Of a stretch of DNA of 64,000 bases, positions 1 to 11,944 are shown piece by piece. The position numbers were made by a program, and so were the translations under genes. The notes beneath the pieces were generated by a model. That model saw nothing but the letters and a program-made list of their open reading frames with translations, did not search any database and had not been told where the DNA came from. The stretch is from positions 2,161,001-2,225,000 of the forward strand of contig JADANN010000443.1 of assembly GCA_018806985.1 (NCBI GenBank), read 5' to 3'. Positions within the stretch are counted from its first letter, which is position 1. The number at the start of each line of letters is the position of its first letter. Source of the DNA: Angiostrongylus vasorum. Lineage: Eukaryota > Nematoda > Chromadorea > Rhabditida > Metastrongylidae.

Positions 1-7
1 TAAATTC

Positions 8-40
8 ATTAGGGTACGCATAGGAGACCCATTTCCTGAG
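8..40 (+). other. Possible trace of PLE GIY-YIG region
   Basis: About 30 bases (cattagggtacgcatagga) resemble part of the PLE GIY-YIG coding segments near 10640 and 16955. The match is short, so this may be the edge of an element extending left of the window. The rest of 1-330 shows nothing I can name. Confidence 0.25.
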
Positions 41-329
41 TCTAGTCTTGTCTAAAGTGCACAACGTGCACAACGTGTTCCCATTTGATTCACATTTAAT
101 TCTCAATTCACCATATGAGGACGGAAGCGCATTTTTCTAAATTAACCATTACAAGATCTCTCAACTAGAAAATCATGAGACTCACAGATATTTGACACTT
201 ACTCGATACTTGAACGGCCTGTCCTCATTGGTTGTGCCAACCCAAGCATAATCACCATTTTTTCGGAGATTTCCTCGTTAAGCCATTGTGGTTCCATGGC
301 ATCCCGAGCTCAGCCTGGCCAAAGTTTGC

Positions 330-755
330 CCCACGTCGTCACTACCACAGGCAATCGCCGCCCTTATGGATCTAAGGGAGATTTGTCACTATGCGACTAG
401 TTTGATACTAGGACGGTGGTGGATCCTGGTAATCGTTTACACTTAGCTAGGCTCCTCCCAGCGTTTACCGCCTCATCGTGGCTGGGAGGTGTTCCTGGGT
501 GTCGTGCTGCGATGTACAGCGGGGGGATTCATCCCTCCGGCAGGGTCTCCCAAGCTGAGAACGAGTCTGACGTTTCCATCAGGAAGCCTGGTTTAGAGTA
601 AAGCAATACCAAGATGTACCACCGTCCTGGTATCAAAGTCGCATAGTGGTAAATCTCCCTCTGATCCACAAGGGCTGCGACTGCCTGTGGTGGTGACATA
701 ATCGCAGTCCAACACCCAGGAACACCTCCTAGCCACGATGAGGCGGTAAACCGTT
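330..755. repeat. Permuted inverted repeat blocks
   Basis: Block A (about 330-425) recurs inverted at about 612-698, and block B (about 458-515) recurs inverted at about 700-755. The order is A, B, spacer, inverted A, inverted B. A simple hairpin would give inverted B before inverted A, so the two copies are circularly permuted relative to each other. No protein domain is visible. It is probably a degenerate repetitive element of unknown class. Identity is clear by eye, with scattered mismatches and small indels. Confidence 0.7.
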
Positions 756-1489
756 AGAAGAGTACTCATACACTCACAGATATGCACACTTAATATTTGG
801 TACCTTCGTGCATTACGTGAAAGACTCGTAAGTTTGAACTGCGAGTTGGCGGAGGTGCAATCTATTTTGAGCAGTTCTCCTTCAGAAAGACGAACATGCC
901 GGGTAAAGAAACTCAGGCCGACCGTAAATTCAGGTGTATTGGCGCAGTTTTATCAAGTCCATTCAAAAATACGCTATGAAAGGGTCTAGTGACTTACGGC
1001 AATTGAAAGTGACTCGTAAATAATGGGACTTATTGCGGCTAAGGTCAACATTTTTCAAAATCAGCACCGAGTAGTATTACTATTAGAAAAGAAGTCATAT
1101 TTGTTTGTTCGTGAACCTTACTCCTCAGTATGACTCCTTGCGCCTCTATTGTCGGTATCCTCATAACTGCTTCGTTCCCCTTGCAGAAAAAATGACCTCG
1201 TTGCAAGAAACGATGCAGATGTTTTGTCTTTGTTGCCACAAAATAACTATGAACCACAGTTCTCACTGTTCTAAATCTACGGATTCTCGAGTTATCTCTG
1301 TACTGTTGAATAGTGATAGAATGCTTTGCTCAGAATCCCACAACAGTTTAAAGTCATTTAGCAAAACACTTCTTCTGGAATGGGAGAAGATTCATTTCCA
1401 TTACCTAGCAAAATCAACTAAAGGATAAAGATAAACTTTGCTATAACTGTTGATTGTTGATGTTAATAATTGGATGCTATAAATATTAA
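756..1489. other. No recognised feature
   Basis: A plus-strand reading frame at 1105-1428 is open, but its composition is not convincing and no splice sites or family motifs support it. I see nothing else here. Confidence 0.4.
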
Positions 1490-1772
1490 GGATTAAAAAA
1501 CAAAGCTCTCGCCGTCGATCAATCCCTGAGGGATGCGCCGTACATTCGACTTCATTAAGCATCGTTTGGAGGTGATTGAATGCATATCAGGTCTTTACAA
1601 TCACTTGCAGGGGGGCTAGGGGTGTATCGAGCCAGTGCTGCTATCCTCCCAAACAAGTCTGGTACCAAGTTGCCGACTTCGGAGAGTTGGAAGGCTTGGT
1701 GGGCCGTGGGCGCGGGGATCGATCCCGTGTGTATCGCAGGGGCACCGACCACTGCGCCATACTCTCTCGCTA
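1490..1772 (-). mobile_element. SINE-like element, family 1
   Basis: Near full-length copy of a roughly 280-bp repeat. Read on the minus strand it starts with a tRNA-like head. The A-box-like part is mutated, and the B-box-like GGGATCGATCCC survives nearly intact. The tail is the family's gagagctttatcc-type end. It shares long blocks with the copies at 4081, 5333, 22423, 33505, 45205 and 46195. Confidence 0.8.
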
Positions 1773-3698
1773 TAACTCTCGTTCAAGTAATATGTAGAGT
1801 TTCCGGTACCATTGAACATGCTCTGACCTAATCTTGACGATTTATGCCATACTAAGCAGCAGTATCCTGGGAGAAAGTTCTCAGCAAGTCCTTTTTTCTA
1901 TGCTTCTTGTGAAATTTTCCAAATAAGTAGGAAAATACTTGCCTGCTTTTTAATAAAGGGATTATTTTGACCTGCTTGAAGAGACCCCTGCAATAATTCT
2001 AATTCGTAAATTCTATGCGTTTTAAAAAAACACCAATAGTTCTAACTACAAACGCACTCCTTGGCGACCGTGCTTTCGTCCTTTTCAAATGTGAACGAAG
2101 TGCTATCATCCTTCAACGGAAAGAGATGTGATAGATAAGTGATCGCTCGAGGAAGAAATTTCAATATCGACACCAAGTACTGTAAGGCTAACATCCTTCG
2201 ATAATCGTCGATTGAAAAGAAAAAAACTTGCTGTCATCCTCGATCTCGCTAGCAATGCGTTTAGGACAAGAGACATTTTCAGCTCCAGCACAAAAATGTC
2301 AGTGATATTTTCCTTGTGTTATAAAAGTTCTCATGTTCGATTAATAGTTGTTCTCTTAACAAGTAAACGCGGGTCTCTAGAAAAAAAGCATGAAGTCGGT
2401 AGCGTAGAAAGGATTGACTTTGTATGTCACATAATTTCGTGTTCTCTACTGTGCTAAATCGTGTATTCACTGCTGTTTCTACGTAATATAATTTGGTAAT
2501 TTCCTTCTTGATCCTACCCCTTCCTCACCTTCGTATAATCCAAACTCCGTAGTTCTTGCATGAATTCGATGGTGACGAGGAGTTTTAATGAATAAAAAAT
2601 ACTCCAACTGACGGATTTCTGAACCGTAGGGAGCTTACAAAGTCCATGTTCCAGTTGTTGATGACATCTCTTTTGTAATAGCATCAATAGAGGCAATGAA
2701 TGCTGACTGGTTCGTATAGTCCATGTAGAAAAGCTGGGCATCGGTTGAACCATAAGAACATGATGTTTATGCGAAACGCACTCACGCTCAACAAAATCTA
2801 CAAGTGTTCCAGTTATGTGCGTCTCGGTCGTGTTGAATGACGTAGCTCACAGGCTGAGCAAAAGAGAACAGAAACTGCTCCAGAAGCTTACAGGAGCATG
2901 AAGAAGTGGAGCATACCCAAATAAAGAAATCTATTTCCCCAAAGCTGTTCTGCTGTTTGGTCCAGACGTGTTGTGCTCTTACTCATCGCCAAAAACCAGA
3001 ACGCAAACTGATGGTTATTTGCGGGTTGTACAGCCCCATGTTGGCGTAGAGCTCAAGATCTCTTGCAGACAAGCATCTCCCTGGAGACATTCACACTATA
3101 TTCTTTTTCACCACTACCGTAAGGCGTATGTTCACTTACTGCTTATGTCAGAATTTGAACTGTTATCAAAACAACAACTGCCCAGTATATCGAGATCCAC
3201 AAATGTTCTGAGGATACATACGCAATGGAAAAATCTGCAGTCTCATTCAGCATACGCTTCCAGCTTATGGAAAATTTTCTTCAGTAATGAAATTGAAAAT
3301 GAATGAAATACCATGGAAAATCTCTTTGGGTTCCTTGGCACAAGTAGCACAAAAAGATAGGTATGCAACCAACCATCCAACGTGGACCATTCATTAAAGA
3401 ATGCTGAAAAACTGAATGCATACAATTGGTTATCTTAATCAATCGCAACTTCCAAACAAAGCTGCCAATAATGATTGTCTAGTTAGACACGTTTTCACCA
3501 CAGGCAATCAAAGTGCAAAAAAAAAGAGATAACAACGGCGAGACTGCAAAGGCCATATAAAATACATCTGAAACAAATAAAATATGAGATAGTGATTTTT
3601 AGAACAACAACTGAGTTATACGATAGAGGACCTTTCCCAGATATCTGTTGAACTGGGACGGAGGATGGTCGAGCATTTTACACCTCAAGCACAAGAGC
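1773..3698. other. No recognised feature
   Basis: Roughly 1.9 kb without a convincing gene. Short open frames on both strands (for example 2212-2457 plus, 2514-2753 minus, 2968-3306 plus) lack splice context and recognisable motifs. I found no copy of the repeat families listed elsewhere. Confidence 0.4.
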
Positions 3699-5843
3699 TC
3701 ACTCGTGCTCTACGATCGTACATAGATCGTTCCGTTGCTGTGCGCGTCCCTGAGAGGCAATATATTCATCGTCAATGATGAGCGAGAAATTGTCAACTGA
3801 TCCATCAGGAAGCAAACCCAACGGCACCGAGCACCACTGTTCTGGATCGCACATAACGAAACACTCTTCGTCAGACCCACCACCTGCGGTCGACATCGTG
3901 GCATGATCTATAATAACAAAGTTGTGAATAGAATAGTATGTAGGCCTTATCATACACAAGAACTGGTGCCTGCACCATAGATATATAAAAAACATTCCGA
4001 ATAACAAAGTGCTAGTTGCTGAGTCATGACAATGGACAGTGTTGTTCAAAAACTAATGCAGGACTTAAACCTGCATGTTTACAGAGAGCGCCATAGAGCA
4101 ATGATTGGAGGAGCTCTGCAATACGCATGGGATCAATCCCCGTGGTCCAGGCCCACCAAGCTTTTCATCCCTCCAGGGCTCGGCAAATTGGTACCAGACT
4201 TGTTTGGAAGAAGAGCAGCACTGGCTCGATACATCGGTAGGCCACTGCGAGTCATTGCAAAGGCCAGATATGCATTCAGTCACCTCAAAAAGATGCATAA
4301 TGAAGTCGAATGCGTGGCGCATGCCTCAGGGGATTGATTAACGCCGACAGATTTATCTTTATCCTTTTACCTCAAGAGTTCTGCGCGCAGAAGTGTTCGA
4401 TTCCTGTGCAAGAATGGTAATTTCCACTTCGAATTATTCTCTGTTGTCCCCTGTGTCTTATACGCGCCTAGAGCAGCATTTGGTTTAAGTTCACGGACTG
4501 CGTGCTCTTTTTATAGAAGCAGACTGGTCTACCCCGTTTCTCCAATGCATCCCCCTTCGCATGCTTTGATAGGGAACAGGTAAACTTTAACCGAAATCAA
4601 GTTGTGAAGATGCTTGAATAGGTAGTTGTCGGTAGGCGATATGTGTCTGGCGGGTATGATGGATAGGGCAGAGTTTTGTAGCACAGCTCATTCAACCTCC
4701 ACAGCATCGGTAGTACGCAGTGTGGCGGCGCATTAGCTTGAATGATCGTCGAATTCGTACACCACTCATTTGTCGAGCTTTTTTCGACCTTCTAATTTTC
4801 GTCGAATCCTCCGCTGCAGATGAGATGCTTAAACTGAGTTCTTCCGAAAATTCTTCAACAGTTCTGCGTGTAGTTGCTTCCAAAATAGTCTTCAATTCAA
4901 CGTCGTCTATAGCAGAAGGACGTCTGCGACTTCACTTACCTTGAAGGTCGAATTCGCCACGATGAAATTTTTCCAAACCAACGTTGCGGTGTGAGTTCGT
5001 TAAAATTTGCTTGGCCTCATACCTCACCAATACTTTGACTCATTTGAGCTGCGTACGTCAGAGTTCACATTCGCAAAATTAACTTAAAATCCTATCATAT
5101 TCCGCATCGAAATCGCGGTTTCGGCATCTCAATGCTTAGCTTACAAAATTGTTAAAAAATCACAGCTTAAGAGGAAGTGCATAAAATAGGCTTCACACTG
5201 ATTTATAACAGAACAATGCGGAATATGAAAGAAACTATTGCTGAAACATAGGAAAGAAAGGTCATAAATCCTGTATTAGTTTCCGAAGGATCTAATACTA
5301 AAATACAAAAATGTTTAAACAACAAACAATAGTAGGGGCGCGTGTGGAACAATAGTCGGAGGCGCCCTGCAACACACACGTGGAGTCGATCCCGCGCCCA
5401 TGGTCCACCAAGCCTTCCATCTCTCCAGAGTCGGCAAATTAGTACCAGACTTGTCTGAGAGGATAGTAGCACTGGCTCGATACATCGGTAGGCCACTGAG
5501 AGTCATTGTAAGGGTCAGACATGCATTCAATCACCTCCAAACGATGGTTAATGAAGTCGAATGGACGGTGCATGCTTCAGGGATTGATCAACACCAAGAG
5601 CTTTATTCAGTTTTTTTTAACACAGTATTACTTTCAAAGTGGATGAAAAGTTGTGGAGCGTAGAAGTCCAAAATAGAAATTGTAGATCGGTTACCTTTTC
5701 GAATAAGTCGTTGAAGATCTTCGAGTGTTCGAACACTCATTGAGTCGTCGACTTCGTTCAGAGACTCAGAGAGTGAAATATTCATGATACGTCGCACTTG
5801 ACGACGTCGTTTTTCACATAAATTTGGTAGTTTTGCCATCACT
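3699..5843 (-). CDS. Two-exon gene, 117-aa protein of unknown function
   Basis: Exon 1 is 5695-5839, with ATG at 5839. A strong acceptor (GTTTCCAG) ends four bases upstream, which looks like a spliced-leader site. The donor is AAAAG/GTAACC. Exon 2 is 3699-3907, after the acceptor TTATTATAG, ending in TGA. Both junctions are phase 1 and the joined frame is 354 bases, that is 117 aa plus stop. The N-terminal part is basic (EKRRRQVRR) then Ser/Glu/Asp-rich. The C-terminal part is acidic with a CDPEQWCSVPLGLL segment. There is no signal peptide, membrane span or family I recognise. The 1.8-kb intron holds two SINE copies and a mariner relic, which explains the long gap. A missed middle exon is possible. 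Confidence 0.55.
4081..4370 (+). mobile_element. SINE-like element, family 1
   Basis: Plus-strand copy with tRNA-like head (GGGATCAATCCCC as B box), the conserved body (tccagggctcggcaaattgg) and the tail ending tttatccttttacc. It lies inside the intron of the two-exon gene. Confidence 0.8.
4620..5010 (-). pseudogene. Internally deleted mariner transposase relic
   Basis: Two blocks match the larger mariner copy at 11945-12860. Around 4620-4705 lies the segment encoding the C-terminal catalytic stretch (reverse complement of the ggcgatatgtgtctggcgg type). Around 4840-5010 lies the N-terminal helix-turn-helix segment, including the GRPS-type linker. The middle of the transposase is missing and the frame is destroyed, so this is a dead, MITE-like relic. 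The open frame 4692-4895 spans the deletion scar and is not a gene. Confidence 0.6.
5333..5610 (+). mobile_element. SINE-like element, family 1
   Basis: Plus-strand copy with a good GC-rich head (ggcgcgtgtggaacaatag), a B box reading GGAGTCGATCCC, conserved body and gagctttatt tail. It ends about 85 bases before exon 1 of the two-exon gene, within its intron. Confidence 0.8.
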
Positions 5844-6494
5844 CTGGAAACTTGAATATCTTTTCACAAAGAATTTGAATAACTCAACCTTCAAATAATC
5901 CCGTGCTTATAAATATGTAAATAGATTGAACTAAACACACTCAAGAAGGACAAAGAATGTTCAGCAATACGAAACTATAAAGATGGCTCTTCTAGCGGTT
6001 TTTGAAGGACGGAAAACAGCAAGATCCCTAATGGTTTTTATTTCAGCTAACAAAAAACCAGTGTAAATGTAAATCCAAGCATGACAGTGGCCACTATTCT
6101 GATTAAAATCAATGCCTTTCGTCATGTGTTAAGAATTTAAACAGCTTATAGTGAAAACTAACGATTCGATCAATGCAACGTCAAAATATCCAGTCGAAGC
6201 CACCAACTTGTGCAGGATCCTAGACCAATCCGACGTGGTCATTAATTCATCTTCGGCTAAATTAAACGTATATAAGTTGTTTTTTTTGTTCCATCCTATA
6301 CAGCAAATACAAAACTGCTTCAGGGATTACATGATTACCGTACTTTCAATACACGGTTCGAGAAAGAACTTTGTCCATGCGACCAACTGCAACTCGACAT
6401 GTGGAGGGTTCTCGTTTAGGGAGAGCCTGCTCAGAAGCTGCAAAAATTACGGACTTTAAAATGTATGGTCAACTCAATTTTTTAGATACTTAAA
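5844..6494. other. Upstream region of the two-exon gene
   Basis: AT-rich DNA upstream of the acceptor at 5843. It should hold the promoter, but I can point to no motif. The plus-strand open frame at 6151-6459 has no support. Confidence 0.3.
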
Positions 6495-6775
6495 GAATGA
6501 AGAATAGAACTCTCGGCGTTGATCAATCTGTGAAGGGATGCGTTATGGATGCGATGCCACCAAGCATCGTTTAGGTAATTGAATACATATCTGGCCCACA
6601 TAGACAATGAGTTGCGATGGGCTACCAATGTATCAAGTTAGTGCTTTTATTGTGGAAGACAAGTCTAGTGTGAATCTGCTGATACTGAAAGGATGCAGGG
6701 CTTAGCATGGCGTTGGATCGAACCAAAGACCATGTGCATGTTTCAGGACACCTCTAACTGCTATGCTAACAGAGT
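6495..6775 (-). mobile_element. Old SINE-like element, family 1
   Basis: Diverged copy. The tail block (ctctcggcgttgatcaatc) is clear and the middle is eroded. The head on the minus strand keeps a B box GGTTCGATCC and an A-box-like TAGCATAGCAGTTAGAGG. It shares the GTGTCCTGAAAC head variant with the copy at 15640, suggesting an older subfamily. Confidence 0.65.
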
Positions 6776-9064
6776 TAAATAGAAGAATAGATTATACCCA
6801 GTTATTCTAGGAACAGATAGCAAGTACCGAAAACACAAGACCAATGGAAAATGGAAGAGCACATAATGTATGAAGTTCTAGGAGATTTGATAAATCGGCA
6901 TTGAAGAATCTAACTTTGGTGGAACTACGCTCTTCTATCGATATTTATTATGTTACTTCTGTTTCATTTACAACTATGACGCGACATACATTGATAATCA
7001 GCTCACTGACGACCTTGGCTTCGTAAATGATGACAAACACTGGTTTCCAGTAGATCTGCAAAGCGACCGGAACAGTCCAACCTTAAACAGTGAAATCAGT
7101 AAAAGGGCAAAGTCCATGTAGGCCATAGAAAGTGATTTAGGAAATAAAAACTACCCGGTTTCGCCTGACACTCTAACACCAACCTCGTTTAACAGAAAAG
7201 CCTGAAAAGTCCAGTTGTCCTTCGGTCATTATCAAGCAACTATCACCGACAAAAATTCGAAGAAAATCACTGAAACGAAAAGACGCGAGTTAGCGAAAAC
7301 CTACAGCACGTTTCTTGTGAACAATTTTCTTTTCAAGATAAAAAAATAAAAAATCGACTACCCATCTCACTTCCTCCTCTGAGCACCTCCGTTCCTACCA
7401 TGACATGCGATTCGTAACGAAGATTTGCTACTCCAAAACTTTTTTTGTTCCAAAATACTCATAGTGAACCCAAAATTTCTATGGGAACCACGAAATACAC
7501 GCAATTTCAGTGACTCACGTGACATGTTTTCAAGGGAAAAGAATCTGCACATCCACAACTGAAGTTATATACGTTCGCAGGTAATACCACCTGGTCTTTG
7601 TTATATAACTTGTGCCGACTATGCAAAAAACGTTCGGAAACCTCGAAACGAATGCCATTCTATCAACACTGGTGGCCCATAAACAGTAAGAACTCTATTT
7701 CAATAGTGTAGAAACGGCACCATGAAAATTCAGCTTTCCAATCAATTTAGAACCCTTAGGAAAAGGTTTCCACTACCAAAGCAAGATCGGGATAGTGCAA
7801 CACCGCTCGTAGAAGTTGTTTATCGCCAGAATGCATTGGATAATGAGGTCGACCAAATGGAACGAAAAGGGTGCACACACTAATAGAAAATTTCTGGGAA
7901 GCTTTCGTTTTGTTGACGACATCACCATCTTGCCAAATAGTACCAGTGAAGCTAGGACTAAACACAAATCCGAGAAGACCTAAACCCATACCTCTATGCA
8001 GCATAACTTGATGTTGATGATTTTTTTCACTATACTACATTTTTTTGACCACTTTTTTGACTATTGCTTTATCCTACACAGTCTAAAAGTGTTTAGTAAA
8101 CTATGGAAAACAACATGGAGAAGGAATTCCACTGAAGGAGGAGAGCACCACGGTCCTCGTTCAATACTCAGTTAAACTACCTAAAAAATTCAGTGCTCCA
8201 TTTTTTTGCCTTGTTCTTCTACTGCTAAGCAGGAAAAACGTAGCCAACAATGCATGTTGCACTTTGGAAAGTGTTTCAGTAATTGAGATCTAAGGAAAAG
8301 TACTTCAGAAGCAAAATGTAGATGAGCAAGCCATAAGTCGTGGTACTAGGGAGATGGTTCTGGAAGTCCCTCAGCTAATAATGTCTACTCCAGAATAGCT
8401 CGACTAGAATACTATGATAAGGACGTCCAGGTGAGCAAATTTCTCTACTGTTTAACTTTCGGGCAGGAAAGAAATATAGAACACAATTCTAGTCTCACAT
8501 TACAGCTTTGTCAATAAGCAGTTACTATGTATATCAATGAAAATCAGTAATGAAGACATACAACGGTTGCTGCATGATGAAGCGCATCAATTCGACCACG
8601 GGGCGTTCATTTTGGATTGAATCCGACATATTCTAAACATAAAAAACTTTTTATAATAGCGCAATGAGCTTTGGAATAAGCTCTCAGTGGAAGGATTTTA
8701 TCACAATAGATTTAACGCTTATCATTAGCACTTAGCATTTCGCTTTTTATCTCCATTGTGATTCTATAGAAAAACAAGAGTTGACAACGTAACAGAATTA
8801 ACAATCTACTACATCTATTTGACATCTCAGATATAGATTAGATGTTATGGACAAATTTTTTCAGGATTACTTTTTATTTGACTCTCTGCTATGCATTAGG
8901 GTAAGATTTTCTCTGAGAATATAGTGACGTCCTGGGGAGATTCTGGAACTTAGGAGTATTCGTAATTTTGTTTTTTTTTCATTCTCTGAACTTGTCAAAT
9001 ATTTTAGACCACAACTGTAGGAACGTAGTTACCAAGTCGTCCGATATGAACGGTAAATGCGAAG
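6776..9064. other. No recognised feature
   Basis: AT-rich intergenic DNA. Minus-strand frames at 7367-7558 and 7756-8004 are open but show no motif or convincing splice sites. Poly-T and poly-A runs are frequent. Confidence 0.4.
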
Positions 9065-9230
9065 CAAGGGCCTCGCTTAGTGCGGTGGATAGCACACGAG
9101 CACTGGAAAGGGTAATCGCGGGTTGGAAGCCCAACTGAGTTTAAGAGTTTTGCTCATATCTCAGAAATCTTCTGGTTGCATAGCACATAATGCCCTACCA
9201 TGAAAAAGAATAGGCAGTAAATAAAAGTCG
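9065..9230 (+). mobile_element. SINE-like element, family 2
   Basis: Contains an A-box-like start (cttagtgcggtggatagcac), a B-box-like GGGTTGGAAGCCC, the family core GAAAGGGTAAT, then gagttttgc and atatctcag blocks. The end reads ggcagtaaataaa. It is the copy whose head looks most tRNA-like. Confidence 0.6.
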
Positions 9231-9570
9231 GACATTCTTCATTCAATTAACTGTTGAAAAGTGACATATAAATAGTATGTCTTTCGTGCCTGAGATTTTC
9301 TGTCTAAATGCTGGGAGAAACTCGTTTCTTTGACAACGAGGTGTTAGCAAGCGAATACATCGTACAGCACTGTGAACGATTGCACAATGCTTCATAGTGA
9401 GTGGATTTGAATAACCAACAAAACAAAAAACACAACAAGGTAATATAAAAGGTGTCTATAACACTCCTTCGTATCGCAAACAAAAAAACAATTTTGAAAA
9501 CCACTGGTCCATTTATTTAGTAGATCTATGAAATATTAGCTCTTGCATAGTTATCGACCAATTTTATGGT
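9231..9570. other. No recognised feature
   Basis: The open frame at 9304-9504 minus has no supporting signal. The stretch ends at a SINE fragment. Confidence 0.35.
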
Positions 9571-9740
9571 CTCTCATCCCTCCTGGGTCGGCAAATTAGT
9601 ACCGGACTTGTTTGGGGAAAAAATCACTCTGTGAAATCCAACTGGGAACGCTCCAGCCCGGCTATCTCAGGACTCCAGGGAGAACTGCTCGACCAGCATT
9701 CTACGACATTCAAGATGAAATGAAAGTCCTCAAGCAGCAA
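9571..9740. repeat. SINE family 1 fragment joined to family 3 repeat
   Basis: Positions 9571-9620 match the body of SINE family 1 (ctgggtcggcaaattagtacc). From about 9620 the sequence switches to a segment resembling, in reverse, the repeat at 20463-20720 (GGGATAGCCGGG-type, then a clgtcgagc-like block near ctgctcgaccagcattctac). This is a chimaeric junction of two repeats. Confidence 0.5.
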
Positions 9741-9746
9741 CCGAAC

Positions 9747-10320
9747 TTACACGTAAAGTTGGATGTTTAATTCCTGCACTACTATAGCTGAAATCTCTCT
9801 ATTTCCCATATTTCTTCGAATGAATGATAGAGTTTGTTTTAATCCAATGCCGAGGTTAATAGAAAGTCGATCCTGGGGAATATCGATTACAATGTCCAAA
9901 AAACCAATCTTTCCAGTTTTTTCTTCTTTTTTTTGGAGCCTGAGCTTCTTATGATCCTCAGGGCTTAGCGCATATAGACGAAAGTCATATCTTCTGGTGT
10001 ACACATGTTTATTTCTTATCCGAAAAACGTTGACAAGATAGCATTTCTTTTTTTTTAATGAGAGAAAAAAAGGATTTTAGGACTTTTTTCCGCCACTATC
10101 AGTGACGATCTCTTGCGAAAGTACCACATAGATGACGAGGGGTATTAAAGGTATCTCTGCTACACCAATACAAATTGACAAACAAAGGTGGCCTCACTTA
10201 CTTTCACTACCAAAAAACCCACTCGAGAAAAAAACAGTTGTCCACGTCTTATAAGAATTGCCATAACAGACTTCATATTAACCGCGGCATTGATCAACAC
10301 CTCGTTTATGCTGCTCTTCA
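9747..10320. mobile_element. PLE-associated 5' sequence, inverted signature pair
   Basis: The signature 'CGACTTTCTATTAACCTCGG' plus CATTG is at about 9855-9880 on the minus strand. A weaker copy (aaccgcggcattgatcaa) is at about 10280-10300 on the plus strand. The same signature lies next to the hammerhead-like termini at 43965 and, diverged, 48170. The minus frame 9747-10004 that crosses it is probably not a gene. Confidence 0.45.
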
Positions 10321-10439
10321 TTAGCGAGAAGTAAGTGTAGCTATAAAACGATGCTTAAGAAGTGCAGGCCTAGTCTAGAAGAATCGGTAGCGATAACTGA
10401 AATACCACCCGATACTCTTCGTCGTAGCTTAATAACCGC

Positions 10440-10800
10440 TTATACGACCTTTTATGCGAAACACGATGCTGCGTAATTTGCCCTTACGGAAGGGACGGCG
10501 ACTGCATGAGTTCAGGTACGATATACCTGATCTTTTGTAATACTTGCGGAGACGAATATATTGGTGAAACGGGCAGACCTGTATGTATCCGCATAAAAAG
10601 AACACCTATATGCAAACGAAAAGCGAGACTAAGTACCTCATTAGGGACGCATAGGATACAAAAAACATAGCGGAAACGATTTTGATATAAAAGTCGCTAT
10701 CCTCGCACAAGGCGCCAAAACATCAACGCGCAAACTTCTAGAGGCTTTTTGGATAAATACCAAGAACCCTAGAATGAATAGCAGGTAAGAAAGCCCGGAG
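10440..10800 (+). pseudogene. PLE GIY-YIG endonuclease domain remnant
   Basis: In one frame the translation gives a Cys motif (CVICPYGRDGDC), then TIYLIFCNTCGDEYIGETGR and a following CIRIK. That is the GIY-YIG nuclease core as found at the C terminus of Penelope-like retroelements: aromatic-rich strand, Cys pair, Y-IG-TGR, then an R-I-EH-type helix. The frame breaks soon after, and a downstream block (caaggcgccaaaacatcaacgcgcaa) matches the copy at 17010-17045. No reverse transcriptase part is visible upstream, so the element is 5'-truncated. Confidence 0.75.
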
Positions 10801-11110
10801 ATCACACATGATCATGCCCCCGTACCTTCGCATCGACTTTTGATGTGGGATGGTTCATTCATCGACTATGTGCGAATCTGATCAGCTGCTCTTCCTCAGT
10901 GGAAGGCATGTAATAAACAGTGGGTTTTTTAGCTGTTGATCGTATGACTGAGATTTAGATTTTCATCTTTTCGTTTTTTGTTATTGAAGCGTTTGGCGTA
11001 GTAAATTCCCTATCAATAAAGCCCTTCCAGGCTTTAAAGAAGGCGATACTGCCGAAACGTGTTTTAACGGAATAAAGAATGAAGTAACACCTCGTGTTTG
11101 CTAAAAAAGA
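10801..11110 (+). mobile_element. PLE 3' terminal region with decayed hammerhead-like core
   Basis: At 11030-11066 the plus strand reads ctttaaagaaggcgatactgcc then gaaacgtg. Stem II (GGCG/TGCC) and the GAAAC box remain, but the CUGANGA box is mutated. Downstream, cacctcgtgtttgct plus aagaata matches the region beside the 44-kb hammerhead-like motifs. This marks the 3' end of the element whose GIY-YIG remnant lies just upstream. Confidence 0.6.
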
Positions 11111-11519
11111 ATATCGAAAACCAGCTGTCTAAATAAAAATTTACGCTGTTCCGTAGTACGGCGTACGAGGCAATTGCATTGAGGATTGTCTGATCACGAA
11201 CAGACGCTTCAGCTGTGACCATTTCACTCATCGTGTCAACAGCGCCAGCTGATCGCAATGCCTCATATGGTTGATGCGTCCAAAAATGGTCCTGACGTAA
11301 TATGGTTAAGAATAGTAATGCTACTACTTTCAAAAATCTCATGTAGGTCATTGCACTCACCCAAATCCATTGCCGGCAAAACCGAAACGCCGTCCTAAGC
11401 GTTCCGATTGGAGGTACATGAGAATGCGAAGCATTGTGTCGTATTTCCACTAGCCAACTAGGTATTCCAAGCTGTAATAGGTAGAACTATAAAGCGACAT
11501 TTTATTTGCTGTTTATTAA

Positions 11520-11690
11520 TATTTTTCATGGAAGGATATAATGTGAAATACCAACATTATGACGCTGCGGTATTTGCAAAACTGGACCCCCAAGCCAGAT
11601 CGAACCGCGACTACCCTTTCCGAGGGCTCATGTTTTACGCATAGCACCGCCGATGCCCTTGCTCTGTCACTGTCTATCCAAAGAGTGTTA
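11520..11690 (-). mobile_element. SINE-like element, family 2
   Basis: On the minus strand: A-box-like GGCGGTGCTATGCG, the core GGAAAGGGTAGTCGC, a good B box GGTTCGATCTGG, then the GTTTTGCAAATA block. The copy is diverged but keeps the order of family blocks. Confidence 0.6.
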
Positions 11691-11944
11691 ATAAAGGACG
11701 ACTTTGGTTGCGCAGGATCGTGCTGATAGCATCAGTTATGGCCAAGTGACGATATGAAGTTCTTTGAAGCCAATATCATAGAATTAGTGCGAAATATTTC
11801 ACACCAATTGACACACCAATATTATTCGGTTGTAACACATGAAATGTCCGATTTCAAATGTGAATTTTTAAGTAACCATAACTCTTTTCATACTGAGTCT
11901 TATTAATACGAATATAAACGATTAAAATCAGTACAATATTTCCA

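Noticed and set aside
1555..1831. Open frames on both strands over SINE copies here and at 4026, 5203, 22377, 33597, 45236 and 46269
   Set aside because: The same peptides recur at every SINE copy and change frame with indels; they come from the repeat.
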